Below are positions 1 to 6,230 of a stretch of DNA of 7,179 bases, piece after piece. How positions within the stretch are numbered: position 1 is the first letter of the stretch; each line of letters opens with the position of its first letter. Both the position numbers and the translations under genes were made by a program. This stretch comes from JANOAR01 sp031411235 (GTDB lineage: Bacteria > Verrucomicrobiota > Verrucomicrobiia > Verrucomicrobiales > Verrucomicrobiaceae): NCBI GenBank assembly GCA_031411235.1, contig JANOAR010000061.1, positions 1-7,179 of the forward strand, written 5' to 3'. Below the pieces are notes generated by a model. It did not search any database and was not told where the DNA came from. It worked only from the letters and a program-made list of their open reading frames with translations.

Positions 1-378
1 GCCACCTTGCCCGAGCTGCTCCACCACAGCGACCGAGGCTGCCAATACACCAGCGCCGCCTTCCGCAACCGCCTCTCTATGTGCCAAATCACCCAGAGCA
101 TGAGCCGCAAAGGCAACTGCTACGACAACGCCGCCATGGAATCGTTCTGGGCGACGCTCAAAGCCGAATGTTTCGGCTCAATGATCCCAGCCACCCGTGC
201 CCAAGCCCATCTCATGGTCTTCGACTACATCGCGCCGAGCGAAGCGAGACAGACAGCCAAAGGCTGCCCGAAGGGCGCAGCGTAGCGGAGTCAGACCTTC
301 TATAACCCTGTGCGCCTCCACAGCGCCCTCGGCTTCAAATCACCCGTGGACTTCGAAAAAGCTATCCAACAAAACTAA
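1..378 (+). pseudogene. IS3-family transposase (orfB, integrase core), 3' fragment, interrupted by an insertion with a stop
   Basis: The frame open from base 1 reads through the rve integrase core of an IS3-family OrfB transposase. HHSDRGCQYTS carries the second catalytic Asp, and the catalytic Glu lies in NAAMESFWATLK. Exactly 35 residues separate the two, the classic D(35)E spacing. The first catalytic Asp and the HTH-bearing OrfA would lie left of the window. After VFDYI the expected family sequence (roughly E-T-F-Y-N) is broken by 60 extra bases containing TAG at 283-285. The same frame then resumes with TFYNPVRLHSALGFKSP and ends at TAA 376-378. The product therefore stops early and lacks the conserved C-terminal YN..R.H..LG.KSP block, which should inactivate it unless the stop is read through. 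I call it a pseudogene; disruption is seen directly, loss of activity is inferred. Confidence 0.88.
233..292 (+). repeat. 60-bp hairpin-rich insertion within the transposase gene (candidate palindromic/REP-like element)
   Basis: Removing these 60 bases restores a continuous family-like reading (ATC-GAG-ACC-TTC, I-E-T-F), so the edges can be set to the base if the native codon was GAG. Inside are two adjacent small hairpins, AGCC-AAA-GGCT (255-265) and GCCC-GAA-GGGC (266-276). They are flanked by imperfect direct repeats AGCGAAGCGAGACAGAC (238-254) and AGCGTAGCGGAGTCAGAC (279-296, the last four bases running into the host gene). The length is a multiple of three. The insertion is open in two of the three forward frames and closed only in the host frame by TAG at 283-285. 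It has no coding capacity of its own. I do not recognise it as a named element. Confidence 0.7.
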
Positions 379-390
379 CCCTATTTTCAA

Positions 391-415
391 TGTCTTCATT
401 TTGGAAGAAAGATCA
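391..415 (+). repeat. Probable right terminal inverted repeat of the IS3-family element
   Basis: This 25-bp stretch starts TGTCTTC, contains a T-rich core followed by GGAAG, and ends GATCA. Its reverse complement starts with TGA, has CCAAAA in the middle and ends GACA, which resembles ends of several IS3-family members. It lies 12 bp after the transposase stop, a normal distance. The partner left end is outside the window, so the repeat cannot be confirmed by matching. A target-site duplication cannot be judged either. Confidence 0.5.
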
Positions 416-447
416 CTCTGATCCCCTGCGTCATTGTTGTCTGGGGC

Positions 448-951
448 ATGGTCGCTGGTAATCATGAACCAGCCCAAGTGATTAACGAGATGGTCAAGCA
501 CCTGAGTGACTATGCCTGGGGCTTTGGTTTTCTAATCGTGGCATTCCTTTGGCCACTTGCTCTCCTGCATCTGTTGCGCCGCGATGGCTTGGGCTGCACA
601 CTGGCGATCTGGTTCTGGCCTGCGGCGGTCTTCGTCTCTTTCCTCCCGTTCATGACGCTGATGGGCCACGCCGCCTCCGGCTCATCGTCTTTGCTGACAC
701 TGGCCGTGCTGGTGATCGCCTTTGCCTCTCTGGGCGTGGTGCAAACGGTCTGCGCTCCGTTTGCTGGTGCAGTGAATCTCGTCCTCCTGCTGCAACTGCT
801 CCCCAACTGGTCTTTCACAACGACGGTGGAGTTCTTGAGCGGTGCCTTTGAGTTGTTCGACGTGCAGCGCCCGAGTCTCGAAGTCATCCTGATGCTGATC
901 TCAACGGCGCTCTCGCTGTTGGATGGGTTTGAGCAAAAACGCTTCGAATAG
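448..951 (+). CDS. Small multi-pass membrane protein of unknown function, probably 5'-truncated
   Basis: The 167-residue product is strongly hydrophobic with four or five likely membrane segments: about 23-43, 50-72, 80-98, 100-118 and 145-158. A short charged tail (FEQKRFE) follows. I recognise no family motif and cannot assign a function. The ATG at 448 has only a weak GGGG upstream. The reading frame stays open back to the transposase stop at 378, and the stretch just after the IS edge reads ITLIPCVIVVWG, which is itself hydrophobic and looks like part of an earlier membrane helix. The simplest reading is that the IS inserted into a longer membrane-protein gene and removed its start. The coding call rests on the long hydrophobic pattern; expression from the present start is uncertain. 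Confidence 0.6.
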   Translation: MVAGNHEPAQVINEMVKHLSDYAWGFGFLIVAFLWPLALLHLLRRDGLGCTLAIWFWPAAVFVSFLPFMTLMGHAASGSSSLLTLAVLVIAFASLGVVQTVCAPFAGAVNLVLLLQLLPNWSFTTTVEFLSGAFELFDVQRPSLEVILMLISTALSLLDGFEQKRFE

Positions 952-1074
952 CCCGGTCTCGTTTATCGAAGGGCATTGCGCAGTCTCATCCATGCCCAGC
1001 AAGCCAATGGTCGCTCGCCCGAGACGGGAAGTTCTGCGGGGGAATCTTGCAGTGCAGAACATACCCGCTCTACC
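952..1074. other. Convergent intergenic region with no gene
   Basis: This 123-bp stretch separates the stop codons of two convergent genes. Beyond the inverted repeat at 1031-1060 and a weak, bulged, widely spaced pairing of CCCGGTCTCG (952-961) with CGAGACGGG (1020-1028), I see nothing that suggests an RNA or protein gene. Confidence 0.5.
1031..1060. terminator. Possible bidirectional terminator hairpin between convergent genes
   Basis: GTTCTGC (1031-1037) and GCAGAAC (1054-1060) form a perfect 7-bp inverted repeat around a 16-base loop. It sits between the stop at 951 (plus strand) and the stop at 1075 (minus strand), where a shared terminator is expected. There is no T-run after the stem on either strand, so it is not a canonical intrinsic terminator. 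An alternative pairing of CTGC with GCAG inside the same region is also possible. Confidence 0.3.
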
Positions 1075-1827
1075 TCACCCCAATCGCTCAGCCCGGCGAT
1101 ACTCCTCTAGCTCTCGTCGCAGCGGTTCCCAGTAGGCTCGATCCAGCGCTTGCACCGCTTGGCGTTCCGTGTCGAGCGCTAGGCGCAGGGCATCCATGTC
1201 GCCTGCGATGGCGAGGGCGAGCAGCGGGCGTTGTTCGAGCAAGGGTTGGGCTTCCTCTGCGAAGGTGCGGGTGAGGTCGATGAGCAACTCGGGCGTGCGG
1301 ACTTCACGCAGCCAGAACTCGATCCAGTCGGCGCGTGGATCACCTGCGTTTTCTCGATGATGAATGGCAGCAAGCAGTTCGATGACGGGCCAGTCCTTGC
1401 TTCGTTGTGTCTTCTTCGCTTGCACCAAGTCGGGGATACTCAGCAGATTGAACTCCGCGCCCTTGTCATCGCCAAACGTGGTGCGTCTTTCCCACAGCGT
1501 TGCGAAATCTGATACTCCGCGCATCCGTGCCATCACATCCACCCTCATGCCTTCGACGCCTGTGGCTTGGCAACGATAATGCACGGCATGACCACGGGCC
1601 AGGGCGTCGGCGTCGAAGGGCGGGATAGCAATCCTCTCGGCTTGCAGTTCGGCTAAGGCGGCGTGCAGACGAATGAAGTTCGCCTCTTCGGCAAAGATCG
1701 TGAAGTCGATGTCCTTGCTAACTTGCGCCGCGCCGTAAAAGACGCAGGCCTGCCCGCCCATGAGCAAGGCTTGGACTCCATGCTTCTGGAATGTCAAAAG
1801 GACTGTTCGGATCGGGGTCGGGATCAA
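1075..1827 (-). CDS. Nucleotidyltransferase-fold protein (DUF6036 / MNT-AbiEii-like)
   Basis: The 250-residue product carries the N-terminal signature of a minimal nucleotidyltransferase. A GGQACVFYG motif at 24-32 is followed by SKDIDF (37-42), giving candidate metal-binding Asp39 and Asp41, and a third acidic residue fits Asp97 in MRVDVM. GGQA instead of the usual GS pair is common in DUF6036-type members. A conserved-looking KTQRSKDWPVIELL block lies around 139-152, as in AbiEii/DUF6036 proteins. The rest is helical and charged. Such proteins are often toxin-like or paired with a small partner, but the substrate here is unknown. The start is TTG at 1827, chosen because a perfect AGGAGG lies 5 bases upstream. 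The first 110 bases overlap, in another frame, the small gene before it, suggesting translational coupling. The family is fairly sure; a toxin role is inference. Confidence 0.78.
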   Translation of the reverse strand: MIPTPIRTVLLTFQKHGVQALLMGGQACVFYGAAQVSKDIDFTIFAEEANFIRLHAALAELQAERIAIPPFDADALARGHAVHYRCQATGVEGMRVDVMARMRGVSDFATLWERRTTFGDDKGAEFNLLSIPDLVQAKKTQRSKDWPVIELLAAIHHRENAGDPRADWIEFWLREVRTPELLIDLTRTFAEEAQPLLEQRPLLALAIAGDMDALRLALDTERQAVQALDRAYWEPLRRELEEYRRAERLG

Positions 1828-2008
1828 GGCTGCCTCCTATGGCTAAATAGTTCGCGAAGATCTGCTCGCTTTGCTTGAAGCGCTCCATTGGCGTGAGGTT
1901 GATCCACTCCTGCCATTCTTCCGGCATCTGCTCGTAGGTCATCGGTGGGCGAGTGTAGCCAACGACTTCCGCCTTATCAAGCAAGGATGCCGCAACGAAC
2001 CGCCGCAT
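1718..2008 (-). CDS. Small acidic partner protein encoded upstream of, and overlapping, the nucleotidyltransferase
   Basis: This 96-residue frame contains a plausible soluble helical segment (MPEEWQEWINLTPMERFKQS) followed by a loop AIGGSLDPDPDPNSPFD and a basic tail ending GRAGLRLLRRGAS. I recall similar small proteins, with LGGSLDPxPDPxSPFD and a tail like HGRxGxRxxRR, encoded directly before DUF6036-type nucleotidyltransferases. Together with the embedded ribosome-binding site of the next gene, this argues against a chance frame. No biochemical role is known to me; an antitoxin-like partner is a guess from context. No start has a clear Shine-Dalgarno site. ATG at 2008 gives the longest form, 13 bp after the stop of the large upstream gene. 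ATG at 1942 (74 residues, beginning MTYEQMPEEW) is an equally plausible start with more typical codon use. The gene ends at TAG 1718-1720. Confidence 0.62.
   Translation of the reverse strand: MRRFVAASLLDKAEVVGYTRPPMTYEQMPEEWQEWINLTPMERFKQSEQIFANYLAIGGSLDPDPDPNSPFDIPEAWSPSLAHGRAGLRLLRRGAS
1833..1838 (-). promoter_or_regulatory. Shine-Dalgarno site (AGGAGG) that fixes the TTG start of the nucleotidyltransferase
   Basis: On the minus strand AGGAGG is followed by five bases and then TTG at 1827. It is the only strong ribosome-binding site I see in the window. It lies within the coding sequence of the preceding small gene, in codons ATA-GGA-GGC (Ile-Gly-Gly); ATA is an uncommon Ile choice in GC-rich DNA. 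It therefore supports the non-ATG start and indicates that the overlap of the two genes is real. Confidence 0.75.
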
Positions 2009-2021
2009 TCTGGCGAGGGCA

Positions 2022-5000
2022 CTACTTCTTCAGCGGGTGCTCTTTGAGCAGTTCCTCGACGGTGTAGAACATGAGGCGGCTTGGATTTGCGGCGCGGACG
2101 GCTTTGACTTGTTCGGGGGTGATGGCGTCGGCTTGGTTGCCGAAGTGGTTGCGCACGAAGGTGAGCACGTTGGCGATTTCTTCGTCCTTCAACATGCCGC
2201 CAAAGGGTGTCATGGGCACTTGGCCATCGTATTTCTTGCCGTTGACTTCGAGCGGCCCCATCAGGCCGTAGAGGGCGATTTTGATGAGGCGTTCGCGATC
2301 CTCGGTGATCCACGGACTTTTAGTGATGGCTGGGAAGGCGGGGTCGAGTCCGGCACCGTTGGGCTGGTGGCAGGTGACGCAGTGGCCTTCGCGGAAATAG
2401 ACTTCCTGACCGGCGAGGAATTGCTTTTTGGCCTCGGCGGACAAGTGCGCGGGGGCGGCGACGATGGCGTGCTCGGGTTTTTCGATTTCGGCGATGCCAG
2501 CGAGACGGTCGGCGGCGGTTTTGGCGGCGTTGGTGCTCCATTCATCAAGGGGCTGCTGGGAGGCCATCGCGACGATGTTTTTCGCGGCAGGAATGTTTGG
2601 CAGCCAAGAGGCGGCGACGATGGCTTCTAGGCGCACGCGGCCATGCGCATCAGTGGCGGCTTTTTCAAGCAGGGCGACGTGGTCGGCGATGCGGTGGGTG
2701 TTGTAGCGAAGTACGCGCACGGCGGCGGCACGGGCGCGGTGGTCTTTGGCGGCGAGCATTTGGCGCAGCAGGGTGTCGTCGGCTTGGTTCATGCCCCAGG
2801 TAGTCCATAGGGCTTCGAGGACGTTGTGCTCGTAGTTTTTATCGGACTTATCGAGCGCGGCGACCCAGGTCTGCACGGCGGGCAGGACTTCGCTGGCGGG
2901 GTGGCTGCGCAGCTCGCGACGGCTGCGGTAGCGGGTGCGCAGCTCGGGTAGTTTCAAGTTGTTAAGCAGGGTGGTGACGCTGGCTCCTTCGACTTGCGCG
3001 GGCTTCACCAGCGGACGCGAGGGGTAGGTGATGCGGTAGATGCGGCCATGGACGTGGTCGCGCAGGGGATCGCGGGCGTTGTGCTGCATGTGGCCGATGA
3101 GGACGTTGTGCCAGTCGAGCACGTAGAGCGAGCCATCGGGCGCGAATTCGAGATCGGCGGGGCGGAAGTTGCCGTCGCTGCTCTTGAGCAGGTCGTGGCG
3201 GAAGGTGGTCTTCCAACCGGTGCCGTTGTCTTCGATGGCGTGTTGTTTGATACCGAGGAAGCCGATGGCGTTGCAGAGGATGAGGTCGCCCTGGACTTCG
3301 TCGGGGAAGTGGCGGGATGAGACGACTTCTAGGCCAGTGGTGGGGCGCACGCTCTGGCCTTGGGGGATGAGATCTGGCGTGGAGGGTGTCTTGCTGCCAA
3401 AGGTGGGCTTCACCGAGACGGGCAGCAGCCAGTTCATGCTGGTGCCGGAGGTGTGGAGGAAGAAGTCCTGGCCCCAGGCATCGAAGGTAACGCCCCAGGG
3501 ATTGGGGATGGAGAGCTGCGCAGTGCGCTCTAAGTGACCACGCTGCGGGCTGTAACGGAGGAAGCCGCCATCGACACAGCGCACGGGGCCGTAGGGTGTC
3601 TCGATGTTGCTGTGCAAAAAGACGCCTTCGCAAAGCATGAAAGCGCCGCTGGGATCGGCGCTGTAAGCGCTGATGGCGTGGTGAGTGTCGTGAGTGTCGA
3701 ACCCGCCGAGGATGATCTCGCTGCTGTCGGCCTTGTCGTCGCCATTGGTATCGCGCAGCAGCACGAGGTTGGGCTCTTGCGAAACATAGACGCCTTCCGG
3801 GGCGAACTCGAAGCCAATGGGTAAATGCAGCTTGTCGGCGAAGACGGTTTCCTTGTCAGCCTTGCCGTCGTTGTCGGTGTCTTCGTAGATGAGGAGTTTG
3901 TCGTTGGGCAGAGCATCGCCGGGGCGATAGTGCGGATACGTCGGCATGACGGCGACCCACAGGCGGCCTTTGTCATCAAAGGAGAGCTGCATGGGGTTTG
4001 CGAGATTGGGGAACTCCTTCTCACTGGCGAACAGCTCGACTTTGTATCCCGGCGGCACGGTGAGCGACTTCACGGCATCGGCTCCATAGAGGTACTCTGT
4101 GCTGCCGTTTTTGCCGCTGGGTGTGTAGTTCGTGGGCACGGGTGGCAGGACGTGTGTCTTGCTGTCATCGACCTTCAGCTCGGTCGTTTTGCCAGTGGCG
4201 ATGTCGTGGATCAAACCATCGCGCAGGGCGGTCATCTCGCGGGTCTTTTGCACTTCATCGGGGTAGTTTTGCGGGCCGAAGGGGTTGTAGCGCTGGCCGT
4301 GGGTGTGGACGCCGTTGAGGATGTTGTAGTCGTTGTTCCAGAACCAGTCCTTCTGCTTCACCGCGTCGTGGACTTGGGTGGCATCGGCTTTCGACTCGTG
4401 GGATTGGTGGCCATAGAGGCCCGTGGCGAGGAGTTCCGCGATTTGTGTGTAACCCGCTTCATTGGGGATGAAGCCGCCCGTGGTGAAGGCGGGGCCGCCT
4501 TTGGCATAAATGGCCTTCGTGGGGGTGAAGAGGTCGATGAAGGTGAGCTTGTTTTTTTTCGCCACGTTCTCAGTCGCGGCAGCATAAAGCACGAGATTGG
4601 CATTGATGGCGGCGCCCGTGGGCAGATCGCGCGTGGCACTTTGGTCTTCATAGGCGATGGGCGAGACGAGCACGAGGCGCGGGGCCGCTGTGCCGTTGTA
4701 GGCCTTGCTCAGCGTGTGCTGCACCCAGGCGGTGAGTTCGGCTTCGTAGTTCGCTACGCGGTTCGCACCGTCGAAGGCTTCGTTATAGCCGAAGAAGGCG
4801 ACGATGGTGTCTGCCTTCAGATGCGTGAGCCACTGGTCGGGCGTGGGGAAGAAGCCCTTGCCGTGATGCACGTTGAGTTCGGGGTGGAACTTCTCCGCGC
4901 CAGGGAACGCCCATTGTGATACACGCGAAGGATGCGGGCGGAAGCCGGGGGTGTCGCCGGGGCGGCCCATGTTGCGCAGGAAAAGCTGCTGCTCGGGGTA

Positions 5001-6230
5001 GCGCAGGTGCAGCTCGGTCTCGATGCGGCTGTAATAGACATCGCGCTCGGCGAGGCCATTGCCGATGAGCACGATGCGCTCGCCTTTAGCTGGAGGTGCC
5101 ACGCTCTGCGCACGGACGGCGGTGGCGGCGGCTGGCTCGGTATTCGGCGCGTGCGGTGCGCTTTGGGTTGTTGGCTTGGCTTCTCTTTTTGCTTTGGCTT
5201 TGCTTTTGGGTGCGGCTTGTGCCAAGCCCGTGGCGGGGCTTTTGCCGAGTGCGTAGTCGGCAGGCTTGAGGTTGCGCTGCTTATAATGATCGCTGTTGAT
5301 GCCGCTGTAATTCGTCGGCTCAAAGGGATCGACGAAGGCCACATCGGCCTGCTCTGGCACCTTCAGGCCGAGCAGATGATGCACGACGTTGACCGTCAGG
5401 CGACGCAGGTCTTCGTCCGCAAAGTCAACGGATGCGCCCAGTGTGGTGCAGAAGGCATTGCCCATCGCGGTGCCGTTCGGCGCAGTGTAGTCTCGCAGCC
5501 AAGCCAGCGGCATCATCGGCTCGTTTTTCTTACCAACGACGGCCTTGGACTTAGGATCGAGCGACTCGGTGACTTGCCCGCGCAGCAAGATGGTGGCGGA
5601 TTTGGTGTCGAGATTGGCGATGCCATACACGTCCGTGGTGCCGAAGATTTCGCCCACGCCGCGCAGCACTTCATGCGTGCCGTTCGACGGCTCCACGACG
5701 CTGCGCGTGCCTTCCTTCTTGTGGGCCCCGTGATGATTGACCCACTTCTCACCGAGAATCTTCAGCCCAAACTCCGCCCATTTGAACTCGCCTGTCTTCG
5801 CCCCGCCCGTGAAGGCATGGGTCGCAGTACGGAAGCCGATGACCGGCTTGCCCGCGTTCAAGAACCTTGCAAAAGGCGCGAGCTGCTCATCGGGCAACTG
5901 CCGGAAACGCGTGCCGATGATCATGAGATCAGCGCTGTCGAGCATCTCGGTGCCAGGGATATTTTTCTGGTTGTTAGGATCCACATAACCCGCCTGCGGA
6001 TCGGTAGAAAACAGCACGATGCAGTTGAAGCCATGCTTCTGACTGAGGATCTTCGCCAGCATGGGGCAGGACTCCTCGCTGCGGTATTCCTCATCACCCG
6101 CGATGAGCACGATACGCTTGCCATTGCCCACGCCGCTGCCGGGCTTGGCGGGGAGAGTGAGATACGCTTGCGCGAGGGCGGAGGCAGCACATGCAAGGAA
6201 GGCGATGGTTCGGATGAGATGGCGGAGCAT
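2022..6230 (-). CDS. Secreted ThuA / SGNH-like / PVC-type dehydrogenase beta-propeller / cytochrome c fusion protein
   Basis: This 1402-residue protein is a chain of recognisable parts. Residues 1-20 form a signal peptide with an Ala-rich end (SALA-QAY). Residues about 38-300 are a ThuA-like domain (KRIVLIAGDEEYRSEES, FRTATHAF, WVNHHGAHKKEGT). An Ala/Pro/Lys-rich linker covers about 335-383. Residues 384-610 are SGNH/GDSL-like, with GNGLAE at 390-395, NMGRPGDT at 420-427 and GYNE at 481-484. Residues about 715-1075 are the PVC-type 'membrane-bound dehydrogenase' beta-propeller (LTVPPGYKVELFAS). A HEAT-like helical stretch spans about 1080-1240. A cytochrome c domain (CVTCH at 1284-1288, likely Met ligand 1340 in VPMTPFG) closes the protein. 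The family is thought to act outside the cytoplasm on sugars, passing electrons to the C-terminal heme; the substrate is unknown. I set the start at ATG 6230 because the signal peptide begins there; the frame is open further upstream but without protein-like sequence. No clear Shine-Dalgarno site precedes it. Confidence 0.92.
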   Translation of the reverse strand: MLRHLIRTIAFLACAASALAQAYLTLPAKPGSGVGNGKRIVLIAGDEEYRSEESCPMLAKILSQKHGFNCIVLFSTDPQAGYVDPNNQKNIPGTEMLDSADLMIIGTRFRQLPDEQLAPFARFLNAGKPVIGFRTATHAFTGGAKTGEFKWAEFGLKILGEKWVNHHGAHKKEGTRSVVEPSNGTHEVLRGVGEIFGTTDVYGIANLDTKSATILLRGQVTESLDPKSKAVVGKKNEPMMPLAWLRDYTAPNGTAMGNAFCTTLGASVDFADEDLRRLTVNVVHHLLGLKVPEQADVAFVDPFEPTNYSGINSDHYKQRNLKPADYALGKSPATGLAQAAPKSKAKAKREAKPTTQSAPHAPNTEPAAATAVRAQSVAPPAKGERIVLIGNGLAERDVYYSRIETELHLRYPEQQLFLRNMGRPGDTPGFRPHPSRVSQWAFPGAEKFHPELNVHHGKGFFPTPDQWLTHLKADTIVAFFGYNEAFDGANRVANYEAELTAWVQHTLSKAYNGTAAPRLVLVSPIAYEDQSATRDLPTGAAINANLVLYAAATENVAKKNKLTFIDLFTPTKAIYAKGGPAFTTGGFIPNEAGYTQIAELLATGLYGHQSHESKADATQVHDAVKQKDWFWNNDYNILNGVHTHGQRYNPFGPQNYPDEVQKTREMTALRDGLIHDIATGKTTELKVDDSKTHVLPPVPTNYTPSGKNGSTEYLYGADAVKSLTVPPGYKVELFASEKEFPNLANPMQLSFDDKGRLWVAVMPTYPHYRPGDALPNDKLLIYEDTDNDGKADKETVFADKLHLPIGFEFAPEGVYVSQEPNLVLLRDTNGDDKADSSEIILGGFDTHDTHHAISAYSADPSGAFMLCEGVFLHSNIETPYGPVRCVDGGFLRYSPQRGHLERTAQLSIPNPWGVTFDAWGQDFFLHTSGTSMNWLLPVSVKPTFGSKTPSTPDLIPQGQSVRPTTGLEVVSSRHFPDEVQGDLILCNAIGFLGIKQHAIEDNGTGWKTTFRHDLLKSSDGNFRPADLEFAPDGSLYVLDWHNVLIGHMQHNARDPLRDHVHGRIYRITYPSRPLVKPAQVEGASVTTLLNNLKLPELRTRYRSRRELRSHPASEVLPAVQTWVAALDKSDKNYEHNVLEALWTTWGMNQADDTLLRQMLAAKDHRARAAAVRVLRYNTHRIADHVALLEKAATDAHGRVRLEAIVAASWLPNIPAAKNIVAMASQQPLDEWSTNAAKTAADRLAGIAEIEKPEHAIVAAPAHLSAEAKKQFLAGQEVYFREGHCVTCHQPNGAGLDPAFPAITKSPWITEDRERLIKIALYGLMGPLEVNGKKYDGQVPMTPFGGMLKDEEIANVLTFVRNHFGNQADAITPEQVKAVRAANPSRLMFYTVEELLKEHPLKK
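2367..2381 (-). other. Codons for the CVTCH heme-binding motif
   Basis: The bases translate on the minus strand as Cys-Val-Thr-Cys-His, the c-type heme attachment motif, residues 1284-1288 of the fusion protein. It is followed by QPNGAGLDPAFP, typical of the PVC-type cytochrome c domain. It implies heme attachment after export. Met1340 in QVPMTPFG is the likely sixth ligand. Confidence 0.85.

Larger units (their letters stand above)
1..415 (+). mobile_element. Right-hand part of an IS3-family insertion sequence (left end outside window)
   Basis: This segment holds the C-terminal half of an IS3-type DDE transposase followed by a probable right terminal inverted repeat that ends in CA at 415. 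The end was placed by resemblance of 391-415 to IS3-family ends (reverse complement starts TGATCTT and finishes GACA), recalled from the family rather than compared with the left end, which is not in the window. The transposase is disrupted by a 60-bp insertion at 233-292, so this copy is probably immobile. The flanking membrane-protein frame begins right at the inferred IS edge, which supports the boundary. The family assignment is firm; the exact edge is moderately supported. Confidence 0.75.

Noticed and set aside
510..887. Minus-strand open frame of 125 codons opposite the membrane protein
   Set aside because: The plus strand gives a coherent hydrophobic membrane protein, while the minus-strand product is Arg/Ser/Thr-rich without motifs.
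952..1028. Pairing of CCCGGTCTCG with CGAGACGGG as a regulatory stem
   Set aside because: The arms are about 60 bases apart and need a bulge; this is within what chance gives in GC-rich DNA.
2037..2630. Plus-strand open frame of 197 codons opposite the cytochrome c region
   Set aside because: It is the complement of the CVTCH-containing domain. Its composition (repeated Gly, Asp, Phe, Val) is typical of an antisense shadow.
3825..4919. Long plus-strand open frame of 364 codons opposite the large fusion gene
   Set aside because: It lies entirely antisense to clear domain-coding sequence. The product is a low-complexity mix rich in Gly, Val, Glu and Arg with no family motif, as expected opposite a GC-rich gene.
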